Assembly: GCF_017848315.1 (NCBI RefSeq)
Contig: NZ_JAFKEC010000043.1
Span: forward strand, 1 to 47,389
Direction of reading: 5' to 3'
Origin: Pseudomonas palmensis
Lineage (GTDB): Bacteria > Pseudomonadota > Gammaproteobacteria > Pseudomonadales > Pseudomonadaceae
DNA length: 47,389 bases
Below, one piece after another: positions 41,343 to 47,389 of this stretch. The position numbers and the translations under genes are program-made. The notes under the pieces are model-generated. The model saw only the letters and a list, made by a program, of their open reading frames with translations, did no database searches and was not told the DNA's origin. Positions within the stretch are counted from its first letter, which is position 1. Each line of letters starts with the position of its first letter.

Positions 41343-42029
41343 ATGAACGCCTGCCCTGCTACCCCGTCCGCGATCGCCCTGCCCGCGCTGCTGGCGGCCG
41401 GCGAGCAGCGCCTGAGCGCTGACGAGATCTACCCGCGCCTGTTCGATGCGATCCTCGAACAGCGCCTGGCGCCAGGTACCGCGCTGACCGAGCAGGCGCT
41501 GGGCCAGGCCTTCGGCGTGAGCCGCACGGTGATCCGCCGCGTGCTGGGGCGCCTGTCCGACCAGCAGGTGGTGGTGCAACGCCCGGCGCACACCGCCCGG
41601 CTGGCCGCACCCGACCCGCAGCAGGCGCGCCAGGTGCTCAGTGCCCGGCGCCTGGCTGAAACCACGCTGATCGGGCTGGCGGCGCGGCGCACCAGTGCCC
41701 CACGCATCCGCCAGTTGCGCGAGCTGATTGCCCGCGAGCGCAAGCACCACGAGCAGGGCCATCGGTGCACGGCGATTCGTCTGGGGGGCGAGTTTCACCT
41801 GAAGCTGGCGGAGATGGCCGACAATGCCCCGTTGACGCGGTTTCTCAACGGGCTGGTGCCCATGACGTCGCTGATCATTGCCCAGTACGAGACCCAGCCT
41901 TGCGAACACTGCGCCTGGCAGGAACATGCAGCCCTGGTGGACGCACTGGAGGACGGCGACAGCGAGGCGGCGCTGCAGTTGATGCACCAGCACCTGGACC
42001 GCATCGAGGCCAAGCTGAGCCTGGATTGA
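41343..42029 (+). CDS. GntR-family regulator with FCD domain
   Basis: A 228-residue regulator with an N-terminal winged HTH (YPRLFDAILEQRLAPGTALTE; LGQAFGVSRTVIRRVLGRL) and a FCD domain with likely metal-binding histidines (GEFHLKLAEMADNAPLTRFL; EHAALVDALEDGD; MHQHLDRIE). It differs from the preceding GntR protein and lies 14 bases after it. No adjacent catabolic operon is present to suggest its targets. Confidence 0.88.
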   Translation: MNACPATPSAIALPALLAAGEQRLSADEIYPRLFDAILEQRLAPGTALTEQALGQAFGVSRTVIRRVLGRLSDQQVVVQRPAHTARLAAPDPQQARQVLSARRLAETTLIGLAARRTSAPRIRQLRELIARERKHHEQGHRCTAIRLGGEFHLKLAEMADNAPLTRFLNGLVPMTSLIIAQYETQPCEHCAWQEHAALVDALEDGDSEAALQLMHQHLDRIEAKLSLD

Positions 42030-42044
42030 GAATGGCGGTGCGCC

Positions 42045-42108
42045 TTTCGCCGGCAAGGCCGGCTCCTGCAGGAGGTGTTGTGCAGGAGCCGACCTTGCCG
42101 GCGAAGGG
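42045..42108. repeat. REP element pair (inverted)
   Basis: TTTCGCCGGCAAGGCCGGCT and its reverse complement, ending at GCGAAGGG, separated by about 15 bases. It resembles the pair at 3147-3210, and lies between the second GntR gene and the DUF7079-like gene. Confidence 0.8.
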
Positions 42109-42175
42109 TCTTGCTGCGCTTGACCTGCCAACGACAAACCGCGCAGCATCGGGCATCCCCACAAGAGCCCGCCCC

Positions 42176-42541
42176 GTGACCCCAGAACAACGCCACAACG
42201 TCCGCGCCCTGCTCTCCGAGTCGTTCGTCGACAGCTGGGTGGACTACGCCTGGATCGCCCGCGAACTCGAACCCTTCGACCTGGCCGAGCTCAAGCGCAT
42301 CTTCTACGAGGAAGTCGCGCCGGTCTGCTACTACAACATCGTGGCACCGGTACCACCGGTATGGACCGGTTTCGAGCCGGTATCGCTCAACGAAGAAATC
42401 GAAGAGCTGCTGGAGGCGCGCCGACGCAACCCGTTGCGCCGGCATTGGGACCGACTGTGGGCCGCCACCTGGATCCGCCTGTGGAGCCAGGAATGCTGGG
42501 ACGCGATCCACCAGGCCTGCCTCGCCCAACGGCAGGCCTGA
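42176..42541 (+). CDS. DUF7079-like protein
   Basis: A 121-residue soluble protein starting with GTG (VTPEQRHNVRALLSE). The pattern FDLAELKRIFYEEVAPVCYYN followed by a tryptophan-glycine-phenylalanine segment (PVWTGFEPVSLNEEI) resembles the family listed as DUF7079, function unknown (recognised by eye). The open frame extends upstream over the REP pair, which supports the internal start. It is convergent with the siderophore receptor gene. Confidence 0.6.
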   Translation: MTPEQRHNVRALLSESFVDSWVDYAWIARELEPFDLAELKRIFYEEVAPVCYYNIVAPVPPVWTGFEPVSLNEEIEELLEARRRNPLRRHWDRLWAATWIRLWSQECWDAIHQACLAQRQA

Positions 42542-42559
42542 CACCTCGGCACGCTGGCC

Positions 42560-44986
42560 TCAGAAGTCCCAGCGAGTGGTCACCATCACGTTGCGCGGGT
42601 CGCCATAAGAGGCCGAGTTGTAGAAGCCGATATTGGTGAAGTAGGCCTTGTCGAACACGTTGTTGACGTTCAGCGTGGCCGACAGCTGCTCGTTGATCTG
42701 GTAACGCGCCATCAGGTCCACCAGCCAGTAAGGGTCCTGGGCAAACTCCTCGTCGCGCTTCTTGACGTTGTTCGACAACACCTGCCAGCCCTTGCCCTGC
42801 CAACGCGCACCACCGCCGATGGTCAAGCGGTCGAGCGCCCCCTTGAGCTTGTAGCTGGTGTAGAAACTGACCTGGTCCTCAGGCTCCCAGGTCGACACCT
42901 TCTTGCCCTGGTCATCGCGGATCACCTTGTGGGTGTACCCCCCTTGCAGTTGCCAGCCCTCAGCCAGTTCGCCGGAGATCTCTGCCTCATAACCCTTGGT
43001 CTTGGCCTTGATGCCTTCGTAGGCATACTCGACCGCCGGGTTGGTCGGGTTGCCGTTGTAGGCCCGGTCCTCTTCGCCCCGGCTGCTCTGGTGAATCTCG
43101 AAATACGCCAGGCTCGCATTCAGGCGCCCGTCCAGGAACTCACCCTTCAGGCCCACCTCGTAGTTCTGCCCTTCATCCGGGTCGAGCAGGCGGTTGTTGC
43201 GGTCGCGGTACCAGGCATCCTGCGGCATGAAGATATCGGTGTAGCTGGCATACAGCGACAGGTAGTCATTGAGGTCGTACACCGCCCCCAGGTAGGGCAG
43301 CAGGCGATCGTCCTCGCGGCCGTTGGCGGTCACGCCATTGATGCGGTAGTTGGCCAGGCGTGCACCGAGCAGCAGCGTCAGATCGTCGGTGGGGTGCAGG
43401 CGGGTGGTCACGTAGGTGCCGGTCTGGCGCACGCGGTCATCCACGGTCTGGGTCTGCTCCCCCCAGTCCGGTTCGGGGGTGTTGCCGTTCCAGCTGCCGT
43501 AGTCGACGGAGTTGCCATTGGGGTATCTGGCGCTCCACCAGCCCTTGCCTTCCCAGTGAGACTGGGCAAACGAGGTACCGATCACCAGTTCGTGCTCACG
43601 CCCCAGCAGCTCGAACGGCCCGCTGGCGTAGAGGTCGGCCGAATTGCTCACCGTCTCGCCCGTGTATTTGGCCGAATAGAGGCTGGCGGTGCCGTCGGCG
43701 CGCGGGTAGTAACCCTGGATCGAGCCCAGCGGCGCGTCATAGCCGTTGATCTTGTGGTCCAGCTGCGCCTTGGCAACCCAGCCGTTGGCCAGGTGATGCT
43801 CCAGGCTGGCAAACACGGTGCGGGTGTACTGGTTCCAGTGGCTCCACTTGGCGCCGTTGTTGAAGTGGCGTGGCAGGTCGTTGCGGTTGCCCTGGGCATC
43901 GAACAGCGGAATGCTGCCCGACCAGCTCGAGCCTTCCGGCTTGTTGTCCTGGTAGTCACCGCCCACGGTGAGCAGGGTGTCCGGGCTCAGGTCGAATTCG
44001 AGGATGCCGTAGTAGACGTTGGTCTTGCGCTGGTAGTGGTCCATGAACGAGTGCTTGTCCTGGTAGGCCGCCACCGCACGGCCGCGCACGTTGCCGCTGT
44101 CGGTCAGCGGGCCGCCCACGTCGAGTTCGCTGCGGTAGTTGTCCCAGCTGCCGGCGCCCAGGGTGAAATGCCCCTTGAAATCGGCAGTCGGCTTCTTGCG
44201 CACCAGGTTGATCGTGGCCCCCAGCGACCCCGCGCCGGTGAGCAGGCCGGTAGCACCCTTGAGCACTTCCACGCGGTCATAGATGGCCATGTCGCTCAAG
44301 GTGTTGCCGGCCGAATAGCCGACGTTGCGCGCCGTCGAGGGGATGCCGTCGTACTGGAAGTTGTTGATCGAGAAGCCGCGGGCATAGTAGCTGGTGCGGT
44401 CGCTGTCGAAGGCCGACACGGTGATGCCCGGGGTATGGCGCATCACATCGTCGATGTTGTTGAGCCCGAAATCGTCCATGTGCTGACGGGTGACCACGGT
44501 GATGGTCTGGGGCGTTTCGCGCGGTGTCAGCACCAGCCGTGTGGCGGTGGCGATGGTGCCTGGCGTGTAGGAGCCGCTGTCTTCGGTGATGGTACCCAAC
44601 TGGTTGCTGGTGACTTCGGTCACGCCCAGGTTCAGCGCCCCGGCAGTTTGCGGCAGCGGGGCCAGGCTGTAGCGCCCGTCGTCTTCACGCACGGCCATCA
44701 GGCCATTGCCCTCGAGCAACGCCTGCAGGCCCTGATCGACACTGTAACGCCCGTGCAGGCCGGCGCTGGTCTTGCCCGCGGTCAGGCTCGGTGCGAACGA
44801 GAGCACCACGCCGGCCTGGGCGGCGAAGCGGTTCAGAACCTGACCCAGGTCGCCCTGGTCGAGGTTGTATTCGGTCGGTGTGGTGCTGTCGGCGTGCGCC
44901 ATGCCCGGCATCGCCAGCGGCCACAGCAGGGTGGAGCACAACAGCGTGGTACGCAGCCTTGCCGCGACCGGTGATCGGGTATTCAT
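42560..44986 (-). CDS. TonB-dependent siderophore receptor with STN domain (FhuE/FpvA type)
   Basis: An 808-residue outer-membrane receptor. Signal peptide to about MAHA, STN signalling domain at about 38-115 (EYNLDQGDLGQVLNRFAAQA; LSFAPSLTAGKTS). Plug with QTITVVTRQHMDDFGLNNID and YARGFSINNFQYDGIPS, then a barrel ending in VTTRWDF. The siderophore-receptor motif set (TPRETPQTI; GATGLLTGAGSLGATINLVRKKP) fits FpvA/FhuE/FoxA-type hydroxamate or pyoverdine-like receptors; the ligand cannot be decided. It is collinear with the FecI and FecR genes, so it should be their target and signal source. Confidence 0.9.
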   Translation of the reverse strand: MNTRSPVAARLRTTLLCSTLLWPLAMPGMAHADSTTPTEYNLDQGDLGQVLNRFAAQAGVVLSFAPSLTAGKTSAGLHGRYSVDQGLQALLEGNGLMAVREDDGRYSLAPLPQTAGALNLGVTEVTSNQLGTITEDSGSYTPGTIATATRLVLTPRETPQTITVVTRQHMDDFGLNNIDDVMRHTPGITVSAFDSDRTSYYARGFSINNFQYDGIPSTARNVGYSAGNTLSDMAIYDRVEVLKGATGLLTGAGSLGATINLVRKKPTADFKGHFTLGAGSWDNYRSELDVGGPLTDSGNVRGRAVAAYQDKHSFMDHYQRKTNVYYGILEFDLSPDTLLTVGGDYQDNKPEGSSWSGSIPLFDAQGNRNDLPRHFNNGAKWSHWNQYTRTVFASLEHHLANGWVAKAQLDHKINGYDAPLGSIQGYYPRADGTASLYSAKYTGETVSNSADLYASGPFELLGREHELVIGTSFAQSHWEGKGWWSARYPNGNSVDYGSWNGNTPEPDWGEQTQTVDDRVRQTGTYVTTRLHPTDDLTLLLGARLANYRINGVTANGREDDRLLPYLGAVYDLNDYLSLYASYTDIFMPQDAWYRDRNNRLLDPDEGQNYEVGLKGEFLDGRLNASLAYFEIHQSSRGEEDRAYNGNPTNPAVEYAYEGIKAKTKGYEAEISGELAEGWQLQGGYTHKVIRDDQGKKVSTWEPEDQVSFYTSYKLKGALDRLTIGGGARWQGKGWQVLSNNVKKRDEEFAQDPYWLVDLMARYQINEQLSATLNVNNVFDKAYFTNIGFYNSASYGDPRNVMVTTRWDF

Positions 44987-45072
44987 CGGTTCTTTTCTCT
45001 TCTGGTTGGCAGTCAGGCCATCACGCCTGCATGCCTAGAAGTCGAACGAAGGAGCGAATACCTATCATTTAC

Positions 45073-45086
45073 GAAAAATATTTTTC
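45073..45086 (-). promoter_or_regulatory. Perfect AT-rich palindrome before the siderophore receptor
   Basis: GAAAAATATTTTTC overlaps the fecR stop codon and is followed by TAAATGATAGG in the receptor leader. It may be a promoter or regulator site for the receptor gene. Confidence 0.35.
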
Positions 45087-46059
45087 AGGTGGTGAGGGGT
45101 TCGATGCTTACCCAGTATTTTGTGCGCCGCTCGACCCGCACCGGCAGGGTCTTGCCGATGGCGCGCAGAATCTGCTCGGTATCGTCGAGCTTGAAGGTAC
45201 CGCTGATACGCAGGCTGGAAACCTCGTTGGCACAGTTGAGCCAACCGGGGCGATAACGCCGCAGCTCGGCGATGAATACCCCCAGCATCTGGTCGTTGGC
45301 AATCAGCAGCCCCCTGCGCCAGGCATCGCGGTCGGGCTCCAGTGGCGAGCCAAGCACGAACTTGGGGTGTGAAAACCGCACCTGATCCCCGGCATCGACC
45401 ACCGCCCCCCCCATGCCATCGCGCGGCATCACGCCCACCTGGCCCTGGTACACCGCCAGTTGCGTGCTGCTGGCGTCGCTGTCGCGGCGCACCAGAAAGC
45501 GCGTGCCCAGCGCTTCGACGGTGCCGTTGACGGTCTGCACCCGCAACGGGCGCCCGGCCTTGTCGGCGGCGCTGGTGATCATCACCTCGCCCTGGCGCAG
45601 TACCAGCAGGCGCTGCTGGTTGTCGTAGCGCACATCCAGGGCAGTGTCGGTGTTGAGTTCGAGCCGGGTGCCATCGGCCAGGGTCAATGCCTGACGCTTG
45701 CCGACGCGGGTATGGTAGTCCGCCGTCCACGGCCCGCTGCTCAGCTCTCGGTAGCCGGCCCAGCCCAGGCCGCTGGTGCCGGCCAGCACCAGTATGCCCT
45801 TGAGCACGCCGCGCCGCGGGATCGCGGCAGGCTGCCCGGCGATGTCCAGGGTACGCCCGGCCAGCCCGCCAGATAGCTGGCCAAGCCGCTGCTGAACCTG
45901 GACGACCTGTTGCCAGGCCCAGCGATGCTGGTCGTGGGCGTCCAGCCAGGTCTGCCACGCTTGCCGGTCGGTATCATCCACGGCATCAGCATTGAGGCGG
46001 GCGCGCCAAAGCGCAGCCTGTTCCAGCGCGGCGCGCTGGAGAGGGTCGAGAGTAGCCAT
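45085..46059 (-). CDS. FecR-family anti-sigma factor
   Basis: A 324-residue inner-membrane regulator. N-terminal cytoplasmic domain (LDPLQRAALEQAALWRARLN; WQTWLDAHDQHRWAWQQV), a membrane segment at about 90-108 preceded by PRRGVLK, then the periplasmic FecR domain (LTLADGTRLELNTDTALDVRY). The C-terminal part SLRISGTFKLDDTEQILRAI should contact the STN domain of the receptor. The ATG lies four bases after the sigma-factor stop; the receptor gene begins 98 bases later. Confidence 0.9.
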   Translation of the reverse strand: MATLDPLQRAALEQAALWRARLNADAVDDTDRQAWQTWLDAHDQHRWAWQQVVQVQQRLGQLSGGLAGRTLDIAGQPAAIPRRGVLKGILVLAGTSGLGWAGYRELSSGPWTADYHTRVGKRQALTLADGTRLELNTDTALDVRYDNQQRLLVLRQGEVMITSAADKAGRPLRVQTVNGTVEALGTRFLVRRDSDASSTQLAVYQGQVGVMPRDGMGGAVVDAGDQVRFSHPKFVLGSPLEPDRDAWRRGLLIANDQMLGVFIAELRRYRPGWLNCANEVSSLRISGTFKLDDTEQILRAIGKTLPVRVERRTKYWVSIEPLTT

Positions 46060-46063
46060 GGGG

Positions 46064-46594
46064 TCACGTGTCGGCTTGCAGGCTGTACAGCGTACAGTGG
46101 TGAAAGGCCTTGGCGATATAGCGGGTGACCGTCACCTCGGAAACCCCCAGCTCCTCGCCGATCAGCCTGTAGGTCATGCCATCGAGCTGCGACAGCAGAA
46201 AGGCCCGGCGTATGCGCGGGCCGAGCCCCGCCAGCATGGCATCCAGCTCGCACAGGGTCTGCAGCAGGATCAGCCGCTCCTGCTCGGATATCTCCACCGC
46301 TTCGGGCTGCTCGGCCAGTGCCTGCAACCAGGCCCGCTCGAGGCGGGCACGGCGAAAGTAGTCGATCATCAAACGCCGCGCGATGGTGGCCAGGTAGCCG
46401 CGTGGCTCGCGTACCGCGCCGAGCCGGTCGCTGGCGTCCGGGGCGCTGAGCACCCGCACGAACACGTCCTGCATCAGGTCGGCCGCCAGGTGCCGACAGG
46501 CCACCCGCGGACGCAGCCAGCCCTGCAACCAGCGGTGGTGGTCCTGATAGATACGGCTGACCTGTTCGCGCAACGCGGGATCGGGAGTGGACAT
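46064..46594 (-). CDS. ECF sigma factor, FecI type
   Basis: A 176-residue iron-starvation ECF sigma factor with region 2 (YQDHHRWLQGWLRPRV; LAADLMQDVFVRVL; REPRGYLATIARRL) and region 4 (LGPRIRRAFLLSQLDGMTYRL; IGEELGVSEVTVTRYIAKA). First gene of the FecI-FecR-receptor set. A promoter with an overlapping Fur-box-like site lies directly upstream, so expression should rise when iron is low. Confidence 0.92.
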   Translation of the reverse strand: MSTPDPALREQVSRIYQDHHRWLQGWLRPRVACRHLAADLMQDVFVRVLSAPDASDRLGAVREPRGYLATIARRLMIDYFRRARLERAWLQALAEQPEAVEISEQERLILLQTLCELDAMLAGLGPRIRRAFLLSQLDGMTYRLIGEELGVSEVTVTRYIAKAFHHCTLYSLQADT

Positions 46595-46613
46595 GGGCGA
46601 CCGGGGGTACGAA

Positions 46614-46628
46614 TGAGAATTCCTATCA
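46614..46628 (-). promoter_or_regulatory. Fur-box-like site of the second fecI
   Basis: On the minus strand, TGATAGGAATTCTCA matches 11 of 14 positions of the Fur 7-1-7 consensus. It begins at the end of the -10 box. Confidence 0.65.
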
Positions 46629-46657
46629 TTCTATGCCTAGCCGACGCTCAGAAGCAA
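46628..46657 (-). promoter_or_regulatory. Candidate sigma-70 promoter of the second fecI
   Basis: On the minus strand, TTGCTT, an 18-base spacer and TAGAAT. Its start site would lie inside the Fur-box-like site. Confidence 0.5.
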
Positions 46658-46678
46658 AGCATCGCGGGCCTGCACGAC

Positions 46679-47119
46679 CTACACGGCGGGCGATACCTGT
46701 GCCGATGCCGAACTCGGCAGCCCGAACACCCGATCGAACAGCCAGTTGTAGAGGAACGTGTAGCACGGGATCAGGATGATGAACGCCAGGTCCACCACGA
46801 AGGCCTCCCACAGCGAAATCCCCAGCCACCAGGCAATCAGCGGGATCAGGTACACCACCAGGGTCAGCTGGAACCCGATCGCGTGCGCCACGCGCCGGGC
46901 CACGCTGCGCCCCCGTGTGGCCTGGCGGCTCTCCCAGTACTCGAACAGGGTGTTGTAGATGAAATTCCACACCATCGCGATGGTGGTGATCATCACGGCC
47001 AGCGGCCCGGTGTTGCTGGGCGCGGTGCCGGACAGCAGCGCCAGCCCGAGTGTCGACAGACACAGCCCGATACCTTCATAGGCCGTTACATACACCAGCT
47101 TGCGTTTCAGACCTTGCAC
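46679..47119 (-). CDS. PACE-family biocide/multidrug efflux protein
   Basis: A 146-residue inner-membrane protein with four membrane helices arranged as two tandem two-helix repeats (bacterial transmembrane pair), the AceI/PACE layout. The membrane-embedded glutamate that AceI needs corresponds to the E in VTAYEGIGLCL near the start. Such proteins export chlorhexidine and other cationic biocides, or polyamine-like substrates, using proton exchange. The GTG start at 47119 follows GAGGGG. It is divergent from a LysR regulator, as is common for PACE genes. Confidence 0.85.
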   Translation of the reverse strand: MQGLKRKLVYVTAYEGIGLCLSTLGLALLSGTAPSNTGPLAVMITTIAMVWNFIYNTLFEYWESRQATRGRSVARRVAHAIGFQLTLVVYLIPLIAWWLGISLWEAFVVDLAFIILIPCYTFLYNWLFDRVFGLPSSASAQVSPAV

Positions 47120-47218
47120 CTTTTCACCCCTCGGCAAATCAAATTCGGCCGGCAGGATGCGTCAATCTTCTTGACAGAAAAAGTCAGCAGCTATCAGATT
47201 TACTGAAAGGAGAGGCTG

Positions 47219-47389
47219 ATGAATTTTTCCAGCGACACTATCGAACTGTTTCTTGCAGTGCTCGACCGCGGCTCGTTCTCGGCTGCCGCCCGGGCATTGG
47301 GGCGGGTACCCTCGGCAGTCAGCATGGCCATCGCCAACCTGGAGGCGGAGCTAGGCTTTGCCCTGTTCGAGCGTACCCACCGTGAAACC
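47219..47389 (+). CDS. LysR-family regulator (3' truncated by the window)
   Basis: The first 57 residues of a LysR-type regulator, with the HTH NFSSDTIELFLAVLDRGSFS and AAARALGRVPSAVSMAIANLE. AGGAGAG precedes the ATG. It is divergent from the PACE efflux gene, which it probably activates. Confidence 0.85.
   Translation, partial: MNFSSDTIELFLAVLDRGSFSAAARALGRVPSAVSMAIANLEAELGFALFERTHRET

Noticed and set aside
1..47389. CRISPR arrays, prophage, IS elements or rRNA genes
   Set aside because: No regularly spaced direct repeats, no transposase or structural phage genes, and no rRNA sequence were found.

Overview
The window is chromosomal DNA of a Pseudomonas, most likely of the P. putida group. 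The evidence is the gene order tig-clpP-clpX-lon-hupB-ppiD, convergent with fabI and a peptide ABC transporter (the same order as in P. aeruginosa), the tRNA-Arg/His/Leu cluster beside folD, the high G+C with GC-rich third positions, and repeated REP palindromes containing CGCCGGCAAGGCCGGCTCCT. No phage, IS element or CRISPR array is visible.

Layout. 1-3.1 kb: end of a Yej/Npp-type peptide importer (permease, double ATPase) and fabI, on the plus strand. 3.3-11.7 kb, minus strand: protein quality-control block tig, clpP, clpX, lon, hupB, ppiD, with a candidate sigma-32 promoter in front of lon. 12-23.9 kb: a variable block between tig and the tRNA cluster. It holds a small DUF6388-like gene, an SLC13-type permease, an iron-starvation fecI-fecR pair, a six-gene heme-uptake operon (receptor, ChaN/PhuW lipoprotein, HmuS, HmuT, HmuU, HmuV), a 61-residue small ORF and a RidA-family gene. 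24-25.4 kb: tRNA-Leu(UAG), tRNA-His(GUG), tRNA-Arg(UCU) on the minus strand and folD on the plus strand.

25.6-29.1 kb: a cobalamin riboswitch controls a BtuB-like receptor, a small [2Fe-2S] ferredoxin-like protein and a BtuF-like binding protein. 29.3-35.2 kb: a citrulline/ornithine catabolic locus with ctlX, ornithine cyclodeaminase, a complete polar amino-acid ABC importer and an Lrp-type regulator. 35.2-38.5 kb, minus strand: an Aer-like chemoreceptor followed by a PAS-GGDEF-EAL protein. 38.7-42.5 kb: an XRE regulator, a DctA-like symporter preceded by three GGT-N3-ACC operator-like sites, two GntR regulators and a DUF7079-like gene. 42.6-46.6 kb, minus strand: a second cell-surface signalling unit (FecI, FecR, siderophore receptor with STN domain). 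The window ends with a PACE-family efflux gene divergent from a truncated LysR regulator.

How the genes work together: the two FecI/FecR/STN-receptor sets each have a Fur-box-like site and should switch on heme or siderophore uptake when iron is scarce and the ligand is present. CtlX and ornithine cyclodeaminase together would turn imported citrulline into proline. The most unusual arrangement is the joining of a signalling (Hxu-type) receptor with a Phu-type heme ABC operon in one locus. All functional assignments come from reading motifs and gene order; no database search was run.
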